Of a stretch of DNA of 64,000 bases, positions 53,168 through 62,400 are shown in pieces. Below the pieces are notes generated by a model. The model searched no databases, was not told where the DNA came from, and saw only the letters and a list, made by a program, of their open reading frames with translations. The DNA lies in contig JADKJW010000018.1 of NCBI GenBank assembly GCA_016720835.1, positions 27,804-91,803 of the forward strand, written 5' to 3'. Origin of the DNA: Ignavibacteria bacterium. GTDB taxonomy: Bacteria; Bacteroidota; Ignavibacteria; SZUA-365. The position numbers and the translations under genes are program-made. Position 1 is the stretch's first letter. Every line of letters begins with the position of its first letter.

Positions 53168-54124
53168 TCATCCGGGGTTCAATCCGAGCTGCGCCGCCCG
53201 CGTATCGAGCAGCGTCAGGAAGCGTTCCTGCATTTCGAGCGGGACAAATGACGTTGTGATGAAGGCGCGCCAGGCCGGGAACGCTCTCGCGAATTTCACA
53301 TACAGGGAGTTTGCCACCTTTGTATCCACCCCTGCGCGATTGAAGGCCGAGTCGAAGTCCTTCCTCCGGAGATGCCGCTTTTTCCCGTTGAGCGTCAGCG
53401 CGAGTTCCTCCGTGTCGCCCGGATTCACCAGGGCCGTCGCGACGAAATCATAGCCAGGCGCGAGCGCGTATCCGATGCCCGGCCTGTCGATCAATGAAAA
53501 ATTCTTCAGGTGCATGTCGGCATTGCCGGTAAGGAAGGAAAACAACACCTGCTCGCAGAATCCGATCACATCGAGGCCGGGATTCGCCGAGTACTGCTGA
53601 ATCGTCCGCGCGATCTGTTCATGCGAACCGCGGTACTTGTACTCGGTGAGCCGTTCCGTGAGCTGGCACATGTCCTCCATGTGCAGCTTGCCGTTCTCGT
53701 GCCTGTCGATGCGTTTCGTGATGTAGGCGAGACTGCCGGACCTCATGCGTATCAGCGCATGCGGCACGACGGGTATCCTCGCGAGCGAGGCGAGGTGCAT
53801 CGTGAGATCCTCCACCTCGGGAAGGAACGGATACTGCGCCGTGGGAGGCTTGAGAATGTATGCTCCCCATAATCCAACGATGGTGAAGCGGCGATGCCGC
53901 GGTGGTGTTTTTTCGATGTCGACGGAGAGCTTCGGCTGCACGCCTGTGATCGACACCTGTTTGCGGATCACCTGCAACGCGAGGGCCTCGAGATCCTCTT
54001 CGGCGTAGGGCAATTCGGGAGGCTCCGACGATCCGAACATCTTCCTGCTGCACGTGGCATGATAATCCCGACGATCATCCTCGAGGGGTTCGTAGCAGAA
54101 GAGACAGCGTTGCATGTACTCCAT
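53168..54124 (-). CDS. hipT: HipT-like toxin kinase (HipA C-terminal domain)
   Basis: The 318-residue Ser/Thr kinase of the HipA fold has the loop VSITGVQPKLSV (S58-I-T60), the catalytic motif GNADMHLKNFSLI and the metal-binding segment APGYDFVATAL. The HipA N1 domain is missing and is encoded separately upstream. The N-terminus carries C7xxC10 and H22xxC25, possibly a zinc-binding knuckle. HipA kinases arrest growth by phosphorylating aminoacyl-tRNA synthetases; HipT of E. coli O127 targets TrpS. The S-I-T motif resembles the S-I-S autophosphorylation site of HipT. It lies 1 nt after the HipS-like gene. Confidence 0.88.
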   Translation of the reverse strand: MEYMQRCLFCYEPLEDDRRDYHATCSRKMFGSSEPPELPYAEEDLEALALQVIRKQVSITGVQPKLSVDIEKTPPRHRRFTIVGLWGAYILKPPTAQYPFLPEVEDLTMHLASLARIPVVPHALIRMRSGSLAYITKRIDRHENGKLHMEDMCQLTERLTEYKYRGSHEQIARTIQQYSANPGLDVIGFCEQVLFSFLTGNADMHLKNFSLIDRPGIGYALAPGYDFVATALVNPGDTEELALTLNGKKRHLRRKDFDSAFNRAGVDTKVANSLYVKFARAFPAWRAFITTSFVPLEMQERFLTLLDTRAAQLGLNPG

Positions 54125-54125
54125 G

Positions 54126-54446
54126 TCACTCCCCCGCCGGGTGCACGCTCACCGCGCCGATGCAGTCCATGCAACAGGTCAGCAGGAGACCCATGCGATC
54201 GCGCCGGTCCAGTTTCCAGTTGTCCGCGGCCACATCCAGCAGCCAGCCCTCCGGAATCAGTCCGTCGAAAAACGGAAACAGCACCGGACTGGTGTATTCC
54301 GTTTCGCTCAGCGGCAATGTCGCGCTCACCGCCTTGCTCTGCGTGCGTGCGAGGTATGCCTGCTCATACGAGAAGCTGTAGCCGCTCTCCGTTTCAACGA
54401 GCGTCCCGGCGCGAAGGTCCTGCATGCGTATTTCGGCGCGCCTCAT
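54126..54446 (-). CDS. hipS: HipS-like protein (HipA N-terminal subdomain)
   Basis: The 106-residue protein equals the N1 subdomain of HipA: GTLVETESGYSFSYEQAYLA, AVSATLPLSETEYTS and FPFFDGLIPEGWLLDVAA. In HipBST systems this stand-alone domain acts as the antitoxin that inhibits HipT, with HipB as the DNA-binding repressor. It overlaps the HTH gene by 4 bp (ATGA) and lies 1 nt before hipT. It ends with MDCIGAVSVHPAGE, the end of the usual HipA N1 domain. Confidence 0.88.
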   Translation of the reverse strand: MRRAEIRMQDLRAGTLVETESGYSFSYEQAYLARTQSKAVSATLPLSETEYTSPVLFPFFDGLIPEGWLLDVAADNWKLDRRDRMGLLLTCCMDCIGAVSVHPAGE

Positions 54447-54700
54447 TTCCCGCTCCGTGTATTCCTGCGATCGGGAGTATCCGCCTTCGATTCGAAGCGT
54501 CCTCGATCCATGGGGACGGGCGCAAGCTCGTGACCGAAAAGCGCGAGGACCGTGTTGACGCTGTCGAGCCTCAACGTGGTCTTGCCCGCTTCCAGCTCGC
54601 GAAGGAAACGCAGACCGACACCGGCCTTCTCAGCCAGTTCCGGCTGCGTCAGGCCAAGAGTTTTTCGACGATCTCTCACAAACTCATCAAGTGGTGGCAT
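54443..54700 (-). CDS. hipB: HipB-like HTH (XRE-family) transcriptional repressor
   Basis: The 85-residue protein has an N-terminal helix-turn-helix: FVRDRRKTLGLTQPELAEKAGVGLRFLRELEAGKTTLRLDSVNTVLALFGHEL, typical of HipB/YgiT-type regulators. ATG 54700 follows AAGGAG, 6 bases upstream; upstream in-frame codons are ruled out by the promoter and operators located there. It is expected to bind the palindromes upstream and repress the operon. It is the first gene of the three. Confidence 0.9.
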   Translation of the reverse strand: MPPLDEFVRDRRKTLGLTQPELAEKAGVGLRFLRELEAGKTTLRLDSVNTVLALFGHELAPVPMDRGRFESKADTPDRRNTRSGK

Positions 54701-54717
54701 TTCCGCTCCTTCGTTTA

Positions 54718-54895
54718 TACCCGATCGGGTACGAATATCACAGTTTCCTGACGGAATATACCCGATCGGGTACGATTTGTCAAGCAATCGTCAATTTCGT
54801 ACCCGAACGGGTACGATTTATTCGATAAGCCGATGTTTCGTACCCGATCGGGTACGGTGTGTTCGATTATCAGATTTTACCTAACTGATCGGGTA
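54718..54895. promoter_or_regulatory. Array of five HipB-type operator palindromes, exactly 41 bp apart
   Basis: TACCCGATCGGGTA occurs at 54718-54731, 54759-54772 and 54841-54854; TACCCGAACGGGTA occurs at 54800-54813; and the degenerate TAACTGATCGGGTA occurs at 54882-54895. All adjacent centres are exactly 41 bp apart. The 27-bp spacers differ in sequence, so the palindromes themselves are what is conserved. Site 1 lies between promoter and hipB start, site 2 overlaps the -10 and spacer of the promoter, and sites 3-5 lie upstream. Confidence 0.93.
54755..54783 (-). promoter_or_regulatory. Sigma-70-type promoter of the hipBST-like operon
   Basis: On the minus strand TTGACA (54778-54783) and TATATT (54755-54760) are separated by 17 bp. 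Operator site 2 (54759-54772) overlaps the -10 box and spacer, so repressor binding should block RNA polymerase directly. This E. coli-like promoter differs from the -33/-7 type of Bacteroides. Confidence 0.8.
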
Positions 54896-55062
54896 CGGTG
54901 TGTTTTCCTGAAAATCAGATTCCAAGATCGGAACACATTGTGAATGATTTCGTGGCAGCTTCGCATTCGGTACCTGACGCTGATACGCGGTGTTCGGTCT
55001 TCGTCTCAAACAACGCATCCAGCCACGAACCAACTCCCTAGCCCCCTTCCACCTCCCCCTGG

Positions 55063-55086
55063 CCCCCTCCACAGTCGTGGAGGGGG
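55063..55086. other. Strong GC hairpin between the pseudogene and the hip operon
   Basis: CCCCCTCCAC (55063-55072) pairs perfectly with GTGGAGGGGG (55077-55086) around AGTC. There is no T run, so it is either a factor-dependent end signal or a purine/pyrimidine intergenic repeat. Apart from this and the operators, 54896-55132 holds no visible gene. Confidence 0.6.
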
Positions 55087-55132
55087 AGGAAGAGCGCGTT
55101 CAGTGGTTCTGCAATCCGCGTCAGCGAATCAG

Positions 55133-56673
55133 CTATCGAAGCAGCAGCATCCGCATGCTCTTCACGACGCCCGCCGCTTCCATGCGGCAGAAATACACCC
55201 CGTCCGGCAGCGCCCGCATCGAAGCGCGCCTCGTGGCTTCCCGCCTCGCGATATTCATCTACGAGCGTCGCCACGAGACTGCCGAGATCATTGTACACTG
55301 CGAGACGGACATGCGCGGCGCGTGGCAGATCGAAACGAATGCTCGTGCTCCGGTCGAAGGGATTCGGAGTGTTGTCGCAGTTCAAAGGCGCGCGACGCGT
55401 GCGGGATGCGGGCATCTGTTGTCGCGCGTACATTCGCGATCAGCATGTCGCGCATGCACGGCATTGGATTATCTTCTTCATCGTAGGCGATTGCGGTGAT
55501 CTGGACGTACCTCCGCGTGATGCGGTTCTCCACATGCATTACCCAGGTCACGGTCAACGTGTCTCCCGGCGCAAGCGTCCGGTTCACGTTGTGTGTTTTT
55601 GGAGTGGCCGGGTCGAGTGAGAGTCCATTGCCCATCGGGTAGTTCAGATCGATGCGTTGTATCGTCCCCGTCTGATGGCTCGGGTTCCAGAGGCCGTATC
55701 GAATGGTGAAGGGATTCGGCGTCACATCTGTTCCGTCCTGATTCACGGGGAGCGAGTCGGGCATCTGTATATGGAGGCAGCGGGGAAAGAACCGCACGCC
55801 CTTCACGCGCATGCGGCACATTGTACCGACGGAGTCGGTCGGGTTCTGTTCGTCATCCGCTCCGCCCACGATGAATCTGAAATCCGGATATTCATCGATA
55901 CGCGGCCTCGACGTGTAGCGGACCCGCCACGTCACCCGTGGTACAGTGTCGCCGGGTCTCCATTCATTCATTGGCGATGGAAACGCCTTGCGCAGGGATT
56001 CCGTGCTGTCCGCGAGTTCGGTATTCGCCGGAAGATAGACGAAGCCCGTCACGCCCAGCGCCGGGAGGCCGCCTCTGTTCGTGCAGGTGAGGGTCACTTC
56101 GAAGGGATTCGGCATGTAGCTGTCGAGGGATTCGACCATGAGCAGACTGTCCGGCAGTTGACACTCTGGAGCAAGCACGGGAGCTTCGAGTTTTGGAATT
56201 CGGATGTTCACTTCGCAATAGGAAGAGAGCGCGTTGGAGGTACGGACCCATATGCGGAGGACGTACTCCTTGTCCGAGAGAGTAATCGGATGCCACAAGG
56301 TCCAACTCGCGTTGCCGGACTCACCCGGTTGCAGCAGCGAGGGCGTTACGACCTTGTCGTAGCGTCCCGGCGCGTCGGGACCGTCAGAGCCGCAGATCCT
56401 GCGGAACGGATATGTGCGCGAACACCGTATCGGTTGCTGCTGTCCCGACATTATTCACCGTCACCGACACATCGAACGGCATGGGCACATAGCGTGATTC
56501 GGACGATCCTTGACGATGCGGGGCGCAGTCGCAGTGCATGTGAGCATCGTTGCGGCCGGCGTCGCGCGTACAGCGTCCGGCGAATCTCCTGCCGTTTGCG
56601 CGATACCGGTCGAGGTCCATGCAAACAGGTGCACGGCGATGATAGCGAGGACGAAGCGGAGTGACGTTTTCAT
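55133..56673 (-). pseudogene. Multiply frameshifted T9SS Ig-module protein (third family member)
   Basis: Starting at ATG 56673 with a signal peptide (MKTSLRFVLAIIAVHLFAW), the sequence is homologous to the genes upstream (56676-59445 and 59499-63767). It changes frame near 56511 (RIV / QGSSESRYVPMPFDV), near 56386 (PQDLRL then stop / DGPDAPGRYDK), near 55374 (AFELR / NTPNPFDRSTS) and near 55210 (FDAG / ALPDGVYFCRMEAAGV). It ends LLLR and TAG at 55133. The pieces together give a protein of about 510 residues with two Ig-like modules and a T9SS type A domain. Four lesions make it a likely real pseudogene. It begins 2 nt after the previous gene's stop. Confidence 0.85.
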
Positions 56674-56675
56674 GG

Positions 56676-59445
56676 CTAACGCAGCAGCAGCATGCGTATG
56701 CTCTTCGCAACACCCGCCGCTTCCATGCGGCAGAGGTACATGCCGTTCGGCAGCTGCGGCGATTCGAAGACGGCGTTGTGCCGGCCGGCTTCCCTCACCT
56801 CATCAACAGGACCCCGACTTCCCCCGCCGAAGCACGTCGTACACGACCATGCGCACATGCATTGCCGCCGGGACTTCGTAGGAAATAGTCGTGGCTGATG
56901 AGAAGGGATTCGGAGTGTTCTGTCGTAAATCGAAGCCGCGCGGCGCTGGCGGCTGCGAGGCGCCGGTGAGCACAGCAGCTTCGATCTCCACAGGCACGTC
57001 GCAACCCGATATCATGAAGTGCGTCTCTTTCGCTCTGTACGTGAGATTGTACACGAGAAATTGCGAAACCCCGCTGTTATTCGAAGCCGCAAGCCTGAAG
57101 CCCCATTGGAACGTCTTCGTACTCTGCGGAAACAGCACCGCCACGCGCTTCGGGTTCGTGTTGTCGGGGAATTCAGGATCGAGCTCCTGCAACGCCATCA
57201 GCGACGAATCCGCAAGATCCAGAGTCGCCATCAGATCCGTGAGAGGCGAGCCACCCGTGTTCGTCAGGTCCGCCGTGATCACCCAGCGCGTCGGATGGTA
57301 CTGTTGAGCCCACGGGTGGTACCTGATCACCGACTCCGACGTCATTAACACGCACTGCAGCTGCGTCTCGAGGTTCGCGATCCACATGTCGTCGCTGCAC
57401 GCGACAGGGTTCCCGCCGTCGTCGTACGCGATGCATGTGATCTGCACGTCGCGACGCTTGACCCGATTCTGCACGCTCAATACCCATGTCACCGTGAGCG
57501 TGTCGCCCGGCAACAGCACCCGCTTCACCGTCCGCGTCTTCGGCGTCGTGGCGTCGAGCGTCAAGCCGTCGCCGATCGGGTAGTTGAGATCTACCATGTC
57601 GATCGTCGACGAATATTTGCTCGTGTTCCACACGTGGAAGCGCACGGTGAACGGGTTCGGCGTCACGTCCGTCTTCGTCGCGTTGAGCGGCAGCGAATCG
57701 GGCATGTGCATGACGCACGCGAACGAGGGCGCCAGACCCGGCACGCGCACGCGGCACCACGTCTCCACGGAATCGAGCGGGAGGCCTGTCGGACCCACAC
57801 CGCCCGTCACGAACTTGAAGTCGAGGTACGTGTCGTAGCGCAGCTTCCGCGTGTATGTCACATTCCATTTCATCGACGGGACCGTATCGCCCGGTTTCCA
57901 TACAAGCAATGGATTCGGGAACGCCCGCCGAAGCGAATCGCCGGGATTCGTCAGCACCACGCTCCGCGGCAGATACATGAAGCCCGTCACATCCGTAGCA
58001 GGCAGCGCGCCAGTGTTCGTGCAGCGCAGCGTCACATCGAAGGGATTCGCATCGTAGCGATCGAGTACAGGGTCGTAGTGCAGCGAGTCCGGCACCTGAC
58101 AGACCGGCGTCAGTACCGGCGTCTCCAGCCGCGGGATCAGCACCTTCACCTCGCAGTACGAGGAGTCCGCGTTCGATGTCCACACCCATACGCCGACTGT
58201 GTATGTCGTTTCAACTGCGGTCACCGGATGCCACAAGTACCACTGGGCACTGCCCTGCTCCCCGGGATCAAGTATTGACGGAAAAACGCGCTTCGCGTCC
58301 CGATCCGGCGAATCCGGGTTAGTGAACCGCAGTTCCTTCGGCAGCACGAGGCGCGCAAACACGGCGTCGGTTCGCTTCCCGCCTTCGTTGAGCACCGTCA
58401 CCGTTACCTCGAAAGGCATCGGCCAATACTTCTGGTTTCCCTGAACCGCATTGATTGCTGGTGCAGTCGCCGTGCACGAGAGCACCGCATCAGCGGCAGG
58501 GATCCAGAACCGCGTGCAACAGCGCGAAGAATCAACGCCATCGCGAGAGTACACGATGCAGATGCTCACCGAATCGCCATGCAATCTGCGTGCCGCGCGC
58601 ATGGTCCAACGTCCGACGGTCGTATCGCCCGGCTGCACCGTGGACGGTGCGCCGTCCTGCACGTTCACCACTGGCTCAACGAGGACGAGGTTCTTCTTGT
58701 CGTATTCAATCTTGAATCGGACGTTTCTCGCTTCCCGGTCGCCCGTGTTTCGCAGCGTCCGGTACACGGTGAAGGGATTGGGATCGTAATCCTTCAGCGA
58801 TCGAGACCAGAGTAATGCGGGCGGCGCGTAGGTCCCACCGCATGTCAGGACAGTATGCCTCGGGATGATGGTGAGCAGGCCGTCACGGGGCAGCGGAGAG
58901 AAGCTCCCGGCGTCGAAGCTCCAACTGTAAAGCGTGAGCGCGCAGCGCAAGGTATCTCGTTCCTCAGGATCCGGAGTCCGAAACAGCAGTTCGAGGAGCG
59001 TCCCGGAGAGCATGGTATCACTGACAATCAGCTTTTCAGTGATGCGAAACTCGATCCCGCCCACGACCGACGCCATGGTGACCGGGATACCTTCGAGCAT
59101 GGTGTTCGATCCAGTTTCCACGCTTCGGAAGCTCGCCTTCGTCGAATCGAACAGCACCGTGAACACCGCGGGATACAACGTATCGCCAGGCGACAGCACA
59201 TCGTACAGCAGCAGCGGCACGCGGACCGTGGTGTTTGCGGGAACAGGCATGGAGGAGAGTTCAAGGCGTAGTTCGCGGTTCATGCCAATTTTCAGCGCCT
59301 CGCCTTCACCTTCGGAATCAACAATGCGACAGAGCGCTCCGGGTTCATCCGCAAAGGCGCATGATCGCCGGATGAGTTTCGACTCCGCCCGGCTGCACAG
59401 TGTCACAGCCATGAGGAAAAGGAGCAGTACAAGCGGACGTCTCAT
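56676..59445 (-). CDS. T9SS-sorted protein with repeated Ig-like modules (second family member), frameshifted in the sorting domain
   Basis: The protein of about 920 residues begins MRRPLVLLLFLMAVTLCSRA with AGGAGG optimally placed before ATG 59445. A first domain (VPANTTVRVPLLLYDVLSPGDTL) resembles a cohesin-like/Ig domain. Repeated modules follow, each with CxxPDSL and YxPNPFxV starts and PGDTxTVTW plus RxxQITxxAYD ends. The tail FDLRQNTPNPFSSATTISYEV begins a T9SS type A domain that goes out of frame between about 56840 and 56803 (a G-rich run). It resumes as VDEVREAGRHNAVF...LPNGMYLCRMEAAGV...LLLR. As read, it stops at 56803 without an intact sorting domain. It shares an operon with the vWA gene upstream. 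Confidence 0.85.
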
Positions 59446-59498
59446 CGTCTCCTCCTGAAATGTGCTACGTATCGGAGACTGTCTCCATCGCGTCGTTT

Positions 59499-62400
59499 CT
59501 ATCTCGTGAGCACCATCACTCGCTGCATTGTTACGCCGCCCGCTTCGTATCTGCACAGGTACGTCCCGCTCGGCAAAGCGCCCGCATCGAAACGTACAGT
59601 GTGCCGCCCCGCTTCGCGAGTATCATTCACTAGCTCCGCGACCTGCCTGCCCAGCGCATCGTGAATCGAAAGCCGCACATGCTGCGACGTCGGGACTTCG
59701 AACTGAATAGTCGTGACCGATGAAAACGGATTCGGGAGGTTCTGATGCAGCGCGTAGCTCGCGGGGACGAGCGGAGTCTCCGCATCGTTGAGTATCGTGA
59801 CCGCGGGGATGAAGACGTCCCGCGAGCAGCTTGTCGGATTGCCGAGCGCGTCGAACGCCGCCGCAGAAAGACGAACGGTGCGCGGAGCCAGACGGTTCGT
59901 CACGTGCAGAAGCCAGGACACTGCGAGCGTATCTCCCGGCTGCAGCGTCCAGAGACCGGTGATAGTGGACGGCGTCGCGGCATCGAAGGACAGATCCGAT
60001 CCGCCGGGCAGCGCCAGCGTGATGGACGCGATGTCGCCCGCCGATACGCTGACATTCGTGATGCGGTACCGCACGGTAAATGGATTCGGCTGCACGTCGT
60101 TTCCGGCGCCATTCAATACGAGACTGTCGAGCGCGAGCAACGCGCACTGCCAGGCCGGCGGGACGCCCTTGACGCAGAGCACGCACGTTGCCATCGACTG
60201 CACTGTTGCGCCCGTCGATGAATCGGTGCCGGCGACATTGAAGCGGAAGCTCAGGCAGGTGTCGCGCGGGAACGGCGTCACGCTGCGCAGCATCCAGCGC
60301 AGGCGCGGCGCCGGACCACCAGTATCAGGCGCGAGCGTCGAAGGCGTGAAATTCTTCATCATCGTCTCGCCGACTGCAAGGATGAAACCCGGAGGCGGCG
60401 CGATCACCCCGGAGACATTCAGCGCGGACACCGAACCCGCGTTCACGCAGGTGACGCTCGCTTCGAAGGGACTCGGCAGGTACCCTCCGCTCGCGGCATC
60501 GTAACGCAGGGTATCGGGAAGCGTGCAGACAGCCACGAGCTGCGGCGGCGTCACCGCCTCGATTTCCACGGGCACGCTACACCCGGTGGCGTAGAGAGGC
60601 AGACCGGCAGCGGTGTAACGGATGCGGAACTCCGGATATACCGACGCGCCGGTCCTGTTGTCCCCGCGCAGCCGGAAGCCCCAGCGGAAGGCACGCGAAC
60701 CCTTTGCGAACACCGCCGGATAACCCTTGGGATTCGTGTTGTCCGCGTACGACGGATCGAACTCCACCCAGGGCGCGAGCGACGAATCGGCGAGGACGAT
60801 CTCCGCCGTCACGTTCGAGACCGCCGTGCCGCCCGCATTGGTGATGGTGGCGGCAATTACCCACTGCGTTGTACCATATCTGCGTGCCAGTGAGTCATAT
60901 CGGATCACGGACTCCGTTGTCTGCGCATCGCAGGCGAGGGATCTCTCGAAGTTCGGTATCGGCAGCGTGTCGCAACAGCGCAGCGCGCTCCCCTGATCGT
61001 CGGTGGCCGAGGCGCAGAGCTGAGCCTTTCTCGATGTGGAACGCGGGCCTGCGCGCAGGAGCCAGGTCGCGCTCGCCGTGTCGCCCGGAGCAAGAATGAT
61101 GTGGACGTTCTTCACGCGCGGCGTCGAAGGATCGAGCGCGAGATCGTCGCCCGCCGCCCATTCCACTTCCATCTTCGTCAGCAGCGCGTCCTGTTTCCCG
61201 ATGTTTCGCACGCGGTAGGTCGCAGGGAACGGATTCGGCGCATAGTCGTTCTTCGCCGCGTTCATGCCGAGCGAATCAGGCAGGAGCAGTTCACAGGCAA
61301 GGACGGGCGGCAGACCCGGGACGCGCACCGTGCAATACGTATCGGAAGAATCCACCGAAATACCCGTCGGTCCCTGCCCTCCCGCCACGAAGCGGAATTG
61401 CAGTTCGTTCGACACCCGCAGCCGCTTCGTGTACTTCACGAGCCAGGTCGCTTCGCGCACAGTGTCGCCGGACTTCCAGGGATTCATCAGTGCGGCGAAA
61501 TAGCGCTGCAGCGAATCGGAGGGATCGGCCAGCACGACCCCGTCAGGAAGGACGAGCCGCCCGCCCACATTCGTCGCTGGCAGCCCGCCGCGGTTCACGC
61601 AGCGCATGCGTACGATGAAGGGATTCGGCGTGTACTGATCAGCGCTTTCGATGTAATGCAACGAGTCCGGAACCGTGCACTGCGGCACGAGCGCGGGACC
61701 CTCCAGCGCGGGGACGATCACCCGCACGTCGCAGCACGTCGAATCGGCATTGGCGGTGAAGAAGCACACGCGCACCGCGTACTCCTTGTCCACCGGCGTC
61801 GGCTGATGCCACAGCGTCCAGCTGATCGCGCCTTGCTGTCCAGGATTCAGAATCGCCGGCAGCACGCGCTTCGTGTTCCGGTCCGGAGCGTCCGGGCCGT
61901 ACAGCTTCAAATCGGCCGGCACCGTGATGCGGGCGTACACCGAGTCCGTGCGCTTTCCGCCCTCATTCACCACGCTCGCAGGGATGTCGAACGGCATCGG
62001 CGTGTAACGCTGATGGATTCGGTCGGCCGTGATCTTGATGACCGGCGACTGCACCGTGCAGGAGAGAACCGCGCCCGAGGGTGGCACCCACACCTTCTTG
62101 CACAAGCGCAGCGTCGGCGCGTTGTCGAACGCCGCCTCGATGCAGATGGGAATGGAATCTCCCACCAGCCACCTGACTACGGTGAAGCGCCATTCCGCGG
62201 AAGCGTTGCCGTCCGGAGCGATGTTCGCAGGCGTCAGAAATATAGTGTCGCGCTGCTGCGGAAACGGCGTGAGGTCCTTGGGTGTATAGATAATGCGGCA
62301 ACGCCCGTTGCGGGCCTCCCTGTCGCCGCTGTTTGTCACGGTGATCGAGACGATGAGCGGATCGGGATGGTAGCCTTTCGCCGCTCGCACCCACGTGAGC

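Noticed and set aside
54718..54895. CRISPR-like array (14-bp repeats with 27-bp unrelated spacers)
   Set aside because: The repeats are perfect short palindromes overlapping a promoter directly ahead of an HTH gene, which fits operators; the repeat is far too short for a CRISPR.
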